Positions 24,264-34,693 of a DNA stretch of 64,000 bases are shown here, one piece after another. A model generated the notes under the pieces. It saw only the letters and a program-made list of their open reading frames with translations. It ran no database searches and was not told where the DNA came from. Location of the stretch: contig JACKQL020000019.1 of assembly GCA_018296165.2 (NCBI GenBank), positions 186,001 through 250,000 of the forward strand, written 5' to 3'. Source of the stretch: Termitomyces sp. T153 (taxonomy: Eukaryota; Basidiomycota; Agaricomycetes; Agaricales; Lyophyllaceae). Position 1 is the first letter of the stretch. Every line of letters begins with the position of its first letter. The position numbers and the translations under genes are program-made.

Positions 24264-24530
24264 ATGTCTCGACAACCCTCTACTATTCCTCTCCGTGAGT
24301 TCCATCCTACACTGTTGTCCGTGGATCATAGGCTCACTCTCGGCACATGGCATCAAGTCCCTCACATGCAGGGACTGCGGACAAGTACACTTGATGCACA
24401 AGTCTCGACTTTATCTGCTCAGGTGGAGGCTCTAGCAGTCCGAATTCAAACCATGTCAGCCTTGTTGGAAGTCATGATTGTTTGTGTGGAAGCCCGAGAA
24501 AGTTCGTCTCGTACACGAAGCGGGCAGTGA
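24264..24530 (+). CDS. Possible exon of a small coiled-coil protein
   Basis: ATG at 24,264 (MSRQPSTIPLREFHPTLLS) opens a frame whose second half is a regular heptad helix: TLDAQVSTLSAQVEALAVRI, then QTMSALLEVMIVCVEA. A strong splice donor (GTGAGTGC) occurs near 24,528, before the in-frame stop, so the protein probably continues into another exon; a candidate acceptor lies near 24,600. A TATA-like motif is about 50 bases upstream of the ATG. It resembles in style the frame at 20,830, and both precede CLN3 copies. No family is recognised. Confidence 0.4.
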   Translation: MSRQPSTIPLREFHPTLLSVDHRLTLGTWHQVPHMQGLRTSTLDAQVSTLSAQVEALAVRIQTMSALLEVMIVCVEARESSSRTRSGQ

Positions 24531-25159
24531 GTGCACTCTTTCCGGTCAGCGAAATGACTTCTTGTGACTATGAATGCTATTGATGATCAACGAATTTAGA
24601 GCATATTGCTTTGGTTTTGCCTTTCGCTGGTAAAACTATGGCCTGGGATACAACCTCCCTTTCGTTATTTTATCTTGCACAACATTACTGGTCATTCATT
24701 CTGATGTCCCCTTCCGTCTTCTCCTTTTTCTAGGTTATATTCATCCGAAATTTCCATCCATCTCTGTACGAAAGTTGGGTGCGACCATCCCCATCTTCCT
24801 GTCCCTCGCGATTTGAATCCTTACTTCTTCGTATATTCTTGTTGTTCACCTTTCACTCGTCAGATTCATCTTAACCGATCTTGCATACCATTACTTCTTC
24901 AGAATCATAGCCATTTTTTTTTCGTCAAAATCTGCTTCCACGACATCGAAGCCAGCTCCTTCTGCCCTTCTACGGTTCGGCCTTCTGTCATTGGTAGTTT
25001 TCTTGTCGATTGAACAGAAAATCTGTCCACCCGAGATATGCTGATCGAACTGTGGAAATGAGTGATTTGACCCTTGAGCCAACACACAAGCACCTGTGAT
25101 ATCTGCTAGGAGCTGCAACGGTGATTGCGACAACAAGAACCGGAAGGCATCGGGTTGAC
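24531..25159. other. No gene recognised
   Basis: T- and C-rich sequence that would include introns or the 3' end of the coiled-coil frame at 24,264, if that is real. No other gene is visible. Confidence 0.4.
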
Positions 25160-25460
25160 GGCTGATGCAATGCTTCAGATGTTCTTTTGAAATGACCTAC
25201 TGGAGGGTTTGCTTCATGCTACATTGCGTGCACTAATATACTTATCAATTAAAGCGACAACTTACGTTGCAACACCGACCAGGCAAAGTTGGAAGAGGAC
25301 AGGAGGCTGTCGCGAAGTGCGGATGTATTAGCATCTCGATCGCTGCTCTTGCCAGTGTTCAGGCTTTCTTAGTCGGCATGTCAAGTGACATTCCGGCCAG
25401 ATATATCATACTCTTATTCCATGTCAGAAACAAGACATATATTATTCGAGTTTGGTCGAA
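25160..25460 (+). repeat. Diverged segmental duplication, copy 2 (upstream of CLN3 gene)
   Basis: Counterpart of 22,010-22,440 (see there for matching blocks). It lies about 370-670 bases upstream of the proposed start of CLN3 copy II and supports a duplication that included upstream sequence. Confidence 0.65.
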
Positions 25461-25827
25461 TTGAACAATTCTCGGATTCGCGCTGTTCGGTGTCGTCGGC
25501 AGGGTTTCGAATTCTGAATCCGTGCCGTGGGAGGGGTTGTGACGGGTTCTGCCTAAATGGAACACGCCGGAATCGCACACAATAAACCACCTCATTAGAA
25601 ACACTTTACGGCTCTGTGACCCGTTTAAGTGACGGAGGCTTGGCAACTGTTCGTCATTCAAACTCCGCAGTGGGAGACGGCCCGCCACATTACCTAATTG
25701 GGACATTACAAGAGAGCGGTCTCCCTTCTCCTCTCTTTACTGCTAAGTGTATGGTAGTTTCTCTCCGAACATCCTCTTCTATACGGAATACAATCTCTAC
25801 AGCACTAAGCCCATCAGAGAATATCGA

Positions 25828-27908
25828 ATGCGACGAATAGAGCCCCCGAATGCACCCCTAGGATCCATTGTTCTCGACCGCGTATCCATGGTAGACGACG
25901 ACGACGAGGAGCTGTTACAAGATGCACGAGATGAGAAAGGTAATGTTTGATGAGTACTGTGATCCCAATCTATGGAGCCATGCTGTGGTGTTGACAACGC
26001 TTCACAATTCACAGGGCGCGAACGATGGCTTTCTTGGAGACTTGGCGTTTCTTTCTTTCTGTTCGGCCTTCTCAATAACGGTATGTCCTTGAATTATCTT
26101 ATATTATATCAGAATGACACTGTCGCATCATCAGTACTCTATGTCATCATACTATCTGCTGCCCTAGACCTTGTACCGCCTTCGACTCCTAAAGGAATAA
26201 TTGCGTTCGTTAATATCGCTCCTGCTCTAGTCGCCAAGGTGGGATGGCCTTATCTGTTAAAGGGCCATATACGATACACGAAACGTCTGATGGGATGTTG
26301 CTTGCTTAGTTCGTTGGGGATGATTGTACGCTCTGTATCTCTGTATCATTTCATTCTGCGAAGTCTGATTGCTCGTCAAGGTTGTTGCCGCTTTTGATAA
26401 TCTCAATATGCGACTTCTCGGGATTAGCTTTGCGTCATTTTCGTCAGGTAGATACTGTTATTTACTTACGTGGAAGTACTCAACTGAACCGCTTTCAACG
26501 ACTAGGCTTAGGCGAGTTGACTTTCTTACAACTTTCAACAACATATACCCCACCCTCTCTTGCCGGTCGCAGTGTTGGGTGAGTCTCACTTTTTTGTTCT
26601 TACAAAACTAATGATCAGACATATCTAGGTACTTTGCCTCGGGGACCGGAGCAGCTGGTCTCGTTGGAGCATTTCTTTGGTGGGAGGTTCGCAGCTTGGG
26701 TGTGCGAGTTGGTGTCGGGCTTTCATCAGTGCGCCTCTACATGCTCCCCTCTGGCGATCTTTCTCGCTGATCCTCATTGTTCAGATTATGCCTTGGATCA
26801 TCCCAATCGTATATTTTTTTCTGTTACCTCACAGTTCGGCATTCCTCTGCGCTGCGTCTCCATTAGCATATGAAGATGCAACGAGCCCCGCGGAGCATTC
26901 TATTATACCATATGCACCGTTGCCCGCTACGGAAGATGAAATTGGACAAGAAGGCTTTGTCCCTTCTGGTCGAAAACGCGGTGTATCATTATCTGCGAAC
27001 GATAAATGGCGACTAGTCAAGCCTCTATTGGTCAAGTACATGCTACCTCTATGTAAGTCATTTCTTCTTCAATGCTCTAGGATCGCTGATATTACTCGTT
27101 GCTCTAGTTATTGTCTACCTGGTAAGTGAACGCTGTTGCATCGCTGTTGCTGGAACTTTTATCGATATATTACAGCTTGAATATACAATTAATCAAGTGC
27201 GTATAGTACTCTGTGGTCTTGACCATCGGTTCAAGAGATTGTTAGGGAATCGCTCCTACCCTACTTTATCCAGTACCCAATGCCAAAGATCACCCTGTTC
27301 TCAGCAAGTTCATCCACACCATCCGCGACTATTATCCACTGTGGCAAGTACGTCTCTCACTATTGTGTCTCTTCCAGTCTCATTACGATACGGGTCTTTC
27401 CAACAGCTCGTGTATCAGACGACTGTCTTCCTATCACGGTCCTCCATTACCTTGGGTATACCACCCCTTCCTGCTAATCTGCTGTTTACCCCCGCTGTTC
27501 TCCAGGCCTTGATCTTTGTTATCCTGGCGTTCGACTCTGCTGTAGGGCTCTTCCCGGACGACGATGGTGCCATAAGCATTGTAACCGTATTCCTCCTCAT
27601 CAGTCTTGAAGGTGTTTGTGGTGGTCTTGCGTAGTCCGTCCTTCTCGCAGAATTTTGCTTACAGTGTGCTAAAGTGGCTTCTCTAATTTAGCGTGAACGT
27701 GTTCTATCGTATCAATCAAGAACGTCCCGACCCGCAAAGTATGCATGACGTTGAACGCACGAAGCAGGAAAGGGAATTCAGAATCGGCTCAATTGGGTTT
27801 GCTGATTCGTGTGGAATTCTACTTGCGGCTGTTGTTGCTGTGCCGACGGAGGTCACGTTATGCAAGACTCAGATCAACAGAGGCAAGATGCTTTGCAAGG
27901 GCTTGTAG
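25828..27908 (+). CDS. CLN3/battenin family membrane protein (copy II, apparently complete)
   Basis: Homolog of battenin (yeast Yhc3/Btn1), a polytopic protein of the vacuole/lysosome membrane tied to vacuolar pH and metabolite balance. Reading across about ten short introns gives the family blocks in order: LSWRLGVSFFLFGLLNN; VLYVIILSAALDLVPPSTPK GIIAF; KVGWPYLLKGHIRY; LGISFASFSSG then LGELTFLQLSTTY; YFASGTGAAGLVGAFLWWEV; VGVGLSS; IIPIVYFFLLP; a hydrophilic loop; LEYTINQ; GIAPTLLYPVP; IRDYYPLWQ; VFLSRSSITLGIPPLPANLL; SAVGLF; VFLLISLEGVCGGLA; FYRINQERPDPQSMHDVERT; IGSIGFADSCGILLA and the end MLCKGL. The ATG at 25,828 is the best start seen, followed by an acidic DDDDEELLQ stretch, but an upstream exon is possible. 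The frame looks intact. It is duplicated at 22,470-23,390 (decayed) and 61,206-63,334. Confidence 0.9.
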
Positions 27909-28667
27909 AATTATATCATATATGTCCATATTACACGAATTTGATGTCTTTCCTTGTAACCTACACGACCGATGTTCCTGCTATTGGTTCCAGTTTTGGA
28001 ATATTTCTCAATGATTCAGACAGCTGGAACATCTGAATCAGTATACAAATTCGCCAAACCCCATGTTACTCGTATACATTCCAACGAGTTATGCGTGTGA
28101 TAAGCTTTCTGTGTAGTTCGCGGCACCGTGCTGTCTTCTCAGCTGCTTGACATCTGAAGACCCGTCAGACATTGATGGACTGGCGGAAGTTGTTCTTGCT
28201 AGAGTATGGAAAGATGCTGTAACAAACATGAGGCTGGAGAGTAGCACGTTGAAGTGTTCGAGGGACCGAGCGAAACCGCGACCATACAAGTACTGCAAAC
28301 CTATACAACTATGAGGCGAGCCTTCCATCGCTCCAAGCTTGAGTTGGGTTGTGTTTTTGATGTGATAGATGATGACGGTTCACGGCACGGGGTGATATCC
28401 TCTGGAGTCAAGTGGTGCTCACTCATAGTGACAGGCTCCCCCCGTAATCATCCGTGGAGACACGCACGGACTTCGTATGCGTTTCCAAAAGTATTATACC
28501 CAAAAGTTCGTACGGTAATAACATAATTGAACAACAAAGAAAGCATGACTACCGGGTAGTCTATTCTACTTCACAAGTTACGGTACAGATAGCATTAGAA
28601 CGAAAAACATTGCCGACAGATAAGAAATAAATGGGGTGCGTACTTGTACATTATTCAAAACTGTATT
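27909..28667. other. Intergenic, tail-to-tail between CLN3 and the transcription factor gene
   Basis: Region between two convergent genes. Open stretches on both strands (28,089-28,328 minus, 28,254-28,526 plus) overlap and show no motif. It probably holds the 3' untranslated regions. Confidence 0.5.
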
Positions 28668-31600
28668 CTAGTCCTCGAAAAATTGGCGGGGAGAACCCAC
28701 CTCGATGATTATTAGCTGTGGCCGATAATGAAATGATATAAAAAGACAATTACCTTGTACATATATGACTGCCACGTTTCCTGTAGGCTTGTGTCGTCTG
28801 CCGCAATCCCCCTCAACACACTGTCCGGCGTATAGTGCTGGTTTTGCTGCTGGAGATGACCATAAACCTCATGCACTTGTGTTACCTGATCGATAGACGA
28901 GTATGGCACCTTGTTTGAGACCCAATATTCGTACATCGCTTGGTGCGCCGGCTGAGATTGCAGTTGCTGTTGTAGATGCCCTTGTAGTTGTGCATAAGTT
29001 GTATACTGTTGTTCGTATTCCATTTCGTGTGGCACTGGAGTCCGTCTAGCTTCCGTAGTTTGAGGGTCAGGCGCTTGCGAGGGTTTGTATATACGTGCGA
29101 AGAAGTGATTGTCGTATGGCTGCTCGTGTTCAATGTAGTGTGAAGTAGTTAAGACAGGTTGGGGAGGTGGTGGTTGTTGATGCAGATTCTTCCGATAATC
29201 TGGAGGTATTGTATACATAGAATGGTGTTGAGCAGGCTGCAGCTGCGGTTGAGTCGGTCTCTCCGGTTGCGCATACATCGGTTTCATCTGGCTTAGTAAA
29301 TGTGAGGATACGGGGAGGCGTTGGGTTGACAGTCCCGCGGAGGTGTGGCCAATATAGTGTTCTCTTTCGAAATGCTGCTGAATATGTTGGGGCGGAGCTT
29401 GCTGGGACTGTTGGACATGGGGCAGGTATTGTCGAGATTGCTGTCTTTGTCGGTCAAGTTCAAATTGAGACTGAGCCTGCTGCTCGTGCATAGCCTGTTG
29501 CTCATGCATGACGTTTTGCTCGTGCATAGCCTGTTGCTCGTGCATAGCCTGTTGCTCGTGCATAGCCTGTTGCTCGTGCATAGCCTGTTGCTCATGCATG
29601 ACCTGTTGCTCGTGCATGACCTGTTGCTCGTGCATAGCCTGTTGCTCGTGCATAGCCGCCTGTTCCTGCTCCTGCTCCTGTTTCTGATGAAAATAATCTT
29701 CTTGCTCCTGCAATTGCCGTTGTCGCTCCTCCTGTTGCACTATCTCCAACTGACGCCTCTCCAGTTGTTGCCTCTCCATTTCATCACGCTCTGTCCTTTC
29801 CCTCTGCGCAGGTTCCATTTGGCGTCGAGACGAATATTCCTGTTCAGGGACCATTCTGGAGACAAACTCTGTGTCATTGGTACCATATGCTTCCCGGATC
29901 TGGGCGGCAATGTGCCCATCGAAACCACGCAGCTCCATCACAAGGCTCGGGTGGACATTTGCAAAGGAAGGATTGTCTACAGGCACAAATACGCGGTTTG
30001 GGACATTCGGAGAGTCCGACAGTGACGACGGAGAGCCAGACTGGGAAGACGTGGTAGCAGTAGTGGGGCGTGCGCGAGGGGCGACCTTAGTGGTGAGCAT
30101 ATGAGTCTTGCCACTGAAGATCGATAACTCATCCTTGCGCTCACCGGCCGCTGGAGTGGGCCTGAAGATATCTCCGGGCACACTAGGGGGGATGCCATTG
30201 TTTGTGTCTCTGAAGATCTTTTGGGCCTTGTTGTGCAATCGCTCGAGAATCGGCTAGGATAAGACATAAGAATTATTCTTTGCGATGTATCGGCGACATA
30301 CCAAAAACTTGCTCGATCGACCACCATATGCCGACGCTTGTTCAAAGAGTTCGCATGCAGTGCTGAGTTGAAACAAGGCTGCTGGCGCAACCTTGGACCG
30401 AGAGCTATGCGTTACAACGGACGCTAACATCACCTATTGCGAAGCCCAATTGATAAGTATAAGTGTGATAATGAAAATCCTAGGAAGATGCATACCGCAG
30501 CAGAGAAGGCGTGAGTCCACAGAACCCAAAAGCGCGCAATCTGCGCGGGAAACAAGCTAAATTGCTGCCGCACAGACTCTAAAATTGTACATGCACTGCG
30601 ATACCCGGCAAGAAAGGAAGGTGCATACTGGCTTTGAATAGGATCAGTAGAGTTGCTCACAATTGCATGTGCGAAGAAGCAACGATGGATATAAAGAAGA
30701 GCTGCCGGATGCAAAAATAAGTCAATAAAAGAGTCTCAAGTAGACAAGGACTGAGAAGTGACTCACTGAGTTCCCGGTAGTTGATCGGCATAAAATGGCT
30801 CATTGTCTGTGCCAAACCAGCCCCCTGCGGCGTCGGACCCTGAGCATAGGCAGGCAACTCCATATCCCGAACTTTACGGTCGAGATCAAGGATGATGGAA
30901 TACTTAGGTGCGCGCGAAGTTAGAGTACCCTGGACAACTCCCGCAACACATTCCGCACCGAATCGTGCTTTCCAAAAAGGAACTGTGGGGCTGCGTAAAT
31001 AACAGCGAGTAAACAACAAACGCACAACGCGTACAGCTGGGCTGAATGATGCCGTCATTGGTCATGGTTTGATCGGGATCAAAGGGGAGCTCGCAATCGA
31101 CGAAAGGGAGGGAGAACGTCGCCAGTCGACCAGTTGCTAGACTCTACCATGTAATAATGAGACCAGTATTGAGGTGAGAAGCAAAGATCTGCATGCATAC
31201 CTGCCAACAATCCGTTATGAACAGTTCCCAGAACAATGCACGACGCTTTTGCACTTCGGCTGGAGGTAAGTTCCAACGTGCACAATCACGATCTGTCCCG
31301 ACTTCAGTACGTGTCTGAGATAGAGAAGAATTCCGAAACTCACGTAAACCAATCTGGAGAGAAAACGGAATCGAGCTGAATACTCAATTGGAATGAGGAA
31401 TTACAACCCACGCTCTGTGCCAACTTGGTAGCCATCCCCATAAGGGCCCAGGTGGCTTCAATCGAATTCTCCTTGCCACTCATGCCCTCATAGATGGCCA
31501 TCAGAGAAAGTGTCTGCACCGTCGCAACCGAGGGCGGCCGTTCCAACACTGGGGCCAACGCCAACGCTGCCTTTGTCAACGTATAGTACGTATCAGCCAT

Positions 31601-32983
31601 GACACTAGCCGTCGCCAACGCCGCTGAATCCGTCAATGCCCCAAATGTCAACAGGATAAACAATAGCGCAAGATCATGCGGTGTCCCTTGTGGAAGCGGT
31701 TGCTGCGATTCGGGGGGCTGAGGTGCCTCGTCGTACCAGGTTGGGAGAACTTCCACTTCGAGCTGCCGTCGTGTGACAGCGCCGAAGAACCAAGGCGCCT
31801 GCTCTAGATATAAACCGCAAAGCCGTTGGGTTTCGTCCCAGTTTGGAAGGTATGTATGTATTAGAGTGCTGAAGTCTATGTCGTGCGGCGGCGGGACGAA
31901 AGTGGATGAAGTGTTAGGGGGTATAGTTGTCGAAAACGGGAAAGAGGAAGCAAGAGCTTTGACATTTGATGGAAGCGTAGCATTCGAAGTCCATGTTTGT
32001 ATTTCCGAAGCGGTAATGGGAATCGAAACTTCGCCCTGAGTTCGGGAGCATTGAATAATTATAATAGTTAACCTGAGAAAAGGGAAAATCTTACAATGAG
32101 GAGGCTCTGTGGTGGATGATGTAAGAACGGGACAGACGGCTGAAAGTGAGGGGGACCACAGACCTCTTGCCCTGCAGACCTACCATAGAACGTCGCAGCA
32201 CCATCATCCCTAATGGCAAGCGTCCCGAATGCATCGATCGTTTGGCTCTTCTCCGTGTCCTCGTCTTCTTTACGGCCGGAAGCATCGTCAACCGTATCCC
32301 CTGCCGCGTGTAGTTCGAGAATACTTTTGATTTTAAGGAGGTCGCGAGCAAGCAGAGGGTGCGGCTCCTGTGTCTGTGTAGACTGCAAAATGGCCAGCGC
32401 ATCTTCAAGTTGTCGAATGCGGTCACTCATCACCGCGATCTTCTGATGCAGTTTCTCAGTATCCGCGAGAACGAATCTGTTATGTCGTAAACGACGGAAA
32501 TCTCAATAACCTGATTCGATGATCGTCCTCGAGCTCGCTCACCGTGTCCCCTGCCCAGTAGTCAAGCTCCCGTTAGGACATATGGCGGAGCAACCACGCC
32601 GTTTGCAACTGGAGATAGAAGGATGAGTATATGCACATGATTCGGGACAATTACGTGGCAATGAACACGCAATACACAAGGGATGAAGAGCTCGTTACCA
32701 TCGAGGCACATACCTTGAGCAGGGCACCGTCTTGTCGCATTTGAGTTTGAGCCTATTAGGTATCAACTTATCAGTTCGAGCAGGAGTCGTCACTGACTGA
32801 GTGGAGCACATACCGTCTGCATTCGGCACATGAAAGAGCGCCTAGGGAAAGCAAGCCATGGCAGTCAGTATTGAGTGCAGACTCTGCTGATAAAACCATA
32901 CCTCTGGCACGCTTCGATTCCTTGTCGTGAGCTCGCTGGATCTGTGCTGCTGTAAATTCTCTACGTGCTTGTTGTCCCTGCAT
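28668..32983 (-). CDS. Zn2Cys6 transcription factor with Fungal_trans domain and Gln-rich tail
   Basis: A nuclear DNA-binding regulator. The ATG at 32,983 starts MQGQQARREFTAAQIQRAHD. The zinc cluster is spread over four short exons (32,902-32,983; 32,814-32,841; 32,714-32,752; 32,543-32,608) and reads CAECRRLKLKCDK, TVPCSSCKRRGC, SAICPNG: six cysteines spaced CX2CX6CX5CX2CX8C. A short coiled coil follows (SDRIRQLEDALAIL, about 32,400), then IDAFGTLAI...GRSAGQE, typical of this family. The middle fungal-specific domain includes LALLFILLTFGALTD, TWALMGMATKLAQSVG and RALFWELFITDCWQSLATGR, then YIHRCFFAHAI. The tail (ending at 28,668 after a last intron, MYK|VGSPRQFFED) is Gln-rich with ten near-identical hexapeptides. 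At about 1,100 residues or more it is long for the family, mostly because of the tail. Target genes cannot be inferred. Confidence 0.9.
29481..29660 (-). repeat. 18-base coding minisatellite, ten units (MHEQQA)
   Basis: Ten head-to-tail 18-base units, TGCTCGTGCATAGCCTGT and variants on the plus strand, encode MHEQQA/MHEQQV/MHEQNV in the transcription factor tail. Units start at 29,481 and every 18 bases to 29,643. Unit length is a multiple of three, so changes in copy number keep the frame. Confidence 0.95.
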
Positions 32984-33998
32984 TTCGCAGCCTCAAGGTA
33001 GATGCTTCGTCGTGGTGGTTGAAAGTTGCTTTTGACTATAAACATTGAGCAACACTGGGAGCTATTAGCGCTAACGAGGTAGCCAGGCACACACACACGT
33101 AATGTGAACTCGGGAATACTGCCAAATGGGCATCTTCAATATGTTTAAAGTACATACATCTGTAGCCTTCGGCGGGCTTCGGAGTCCGTGACACACATCA
33201 ACTGATAAGATTGGAAGGAGATGAGGTCGACTTGTTTGAAATGGAAAAAATTACTAGTCAAAATGCGGCAAGGGAGGAAAAGTGTCAGAAGTTAATAGTC
33301 GCATCCGTGACATGAAGTTATCAGATCATCGTAGCGGTGATTTTTGGTGTCGATTGATGCCAAAAAATCAGTGTGATTACACATTGCTGAAGGACCGGAG
33401 TACCATATGGAGCGCTTGCATATCACAATGGAAGCGATGGAAGCGCATCCAGACAGGAGACAGGCAAGATCACCTGGCTTCCATATCTCCTGTAACTTAC
33501 GATTGTGGGCAACCGGCAGAAGCCGACAGCCAACTGGATGTCTACATCGGTTCTCGTTCTCTGAACTCGATGTCTTGGATACATCATGACTATCCTCGTC
33601 AATCTCGACATCTGGGAATAATACACTCTAATCAACTTTTTAATTGATAGTGGTTGTATCGTATTGATATCATGTAAATGCGATGGTTTTCTGACTTTCA
33701 AACTGGGTTGCTGCCGATGCCTGCCGGTGACCAGCTGCCAACTGTTCGGAAATAGGCGCTACCAAATTAGGAAGACAAATGTCCAAGATCACCCGATCCG
33801 GAACCTCTTGGTCTACATCGACGACGACGAGGGGGACGATCCGTCTAACTCGATCCCATCAAGAACCCCATGGGATGCCAGGAAATGGAAATCCGAGATC
33901 AATCCACGTCAAGGGCCTAGGCAACAGCGCAAACAGTTCAATACCTTGCTGAAATAATACTCGGTAAATAGATGAATATACCTTGAATATACCTTGAC
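32984..33998. other. Upstream region of the transcription factor gene; no other gene recognised
   Basis: It should hold the promoter and 5' leader of the minus-strand transcription factor gene. Plus-strand open stretches at 33,282-33,647 and 33,664-33,957 (about 120 and 97 codons) show no motif. The direct repeat ATATACCTTGA occurs twice near 33,977-33,997, next to the Helitron end. Confidence 0.45.
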
Positions 33999-34036
33999 GA
34001 GCTACGCCCCGTGCCTTCGGCACGGGCCTGTAGCTC
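33999..34036 (-). repeat. 38-base palindrome, probable Helitron 3' terminal hairpin
   Basis: GAGCTAC at 33,999 pairs with GTAGCTC ending at 34,036; inside, CCCCGTGCC pairs with GGCACGGG around a TTCG loop. Helitrons carry a short GC-rich hairpin close to their 3' end, and the Helitron gene here is on the minus strand, so its 3' end is expected on this side. A clear CTRR end was not identified, so the exact element boundary is uncertain. Confidence 0.6.
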
Positions 34037-34037
34037 T

Positions 34038-34318
34038 TGCTTCATCCCAGACCCAACCTCACTTTGTTCAGTTAGGTCCTTGATATTCTGCTCACTGCTT
34101 CATCCCAGATCCAACCTCACTTCATTTGGTTAGGTCCTTGATATTCTGCTCACTGCTTCATCCCAGACCCAACCTTACTTCGTTCAGTTAGGTCCTCAAT
34201 ATTCTGCTCACTGCTTCATCCCAGACCCAACCTCACTTCATTCAGTTAGGTCCTCAATATTCTGCTCACTGCTTCATCCCAGACCCAACCTCACTTCGTT
34301 TGGTTAGGTCTTTGTATT
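34038..34318. repeat. 58-base tandem repeat, about five units
   Basis: Units start at 34,038, 34,096, 34,154, 34,212 and 34,270, each beginning TGCTTCATCCCAGACCCAAC and ending ATATTCTGCTCAC. Units differ mostly at C/T and G/A positions in CACTTCGTTYGG-type blocks. The array lies between the Helitron hairpin and the helicase stop codon and is contiguous, without spacers. Confidence 0.92.
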
Positions 34319-34693
34319 TCTAACTCAATACTAAGTCTCAGACCTCATTGGCTAACTCTTTGCATTCTCTCAACTCATGCTGACATCCAGACTTAACCTT
34401 ACTTCATTCAATTTCTCAGTATTTCTTTTCTATTACAATTCAATGCTGAGATATTATATACAAACTAATCATATATCTATATTACATTGTCAAGAAATCA
34501 CTACAGTCCACTGGTCTATATTGAAAAGTTAAAGATTATAAAAGTTAGTACTAACAAAGTAAATTCATAAACTGTCACACTTACATTTGTAAACCATTGA
34601 GAATATCTATACTACACTGTCAACTCATATATATTAGGTGCTGAAATTCACAGAGGTTAGCAATTTGGTGTTTCAATCTATCAAAAGTTACAC
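34319..34693. other. Helitron subterminal region, no gene
   Basis: AT-rich sequence between the tandem repeats and the helicase stop codon. The phrase TTACATTTGTAAACCATT occurs at about 34,583 and again at about 34,695, so the end of the helicase reading frame is partly duplicated. Confidence 0.5.

Noticed and set aside
29345..30025. A 226-codon plus-strand frame rich in Leu, Val, His and Ser
   Set aside because: It is antisense to the MHEQQA/Gln-rich coding repeat of the transcription factor; repeats without stops leave both strands open.
34038..34318. CRISPR-like array
   Set aside because: The 58-base units are contiguous with no unique spacers, and the context is a fungal Helitron.
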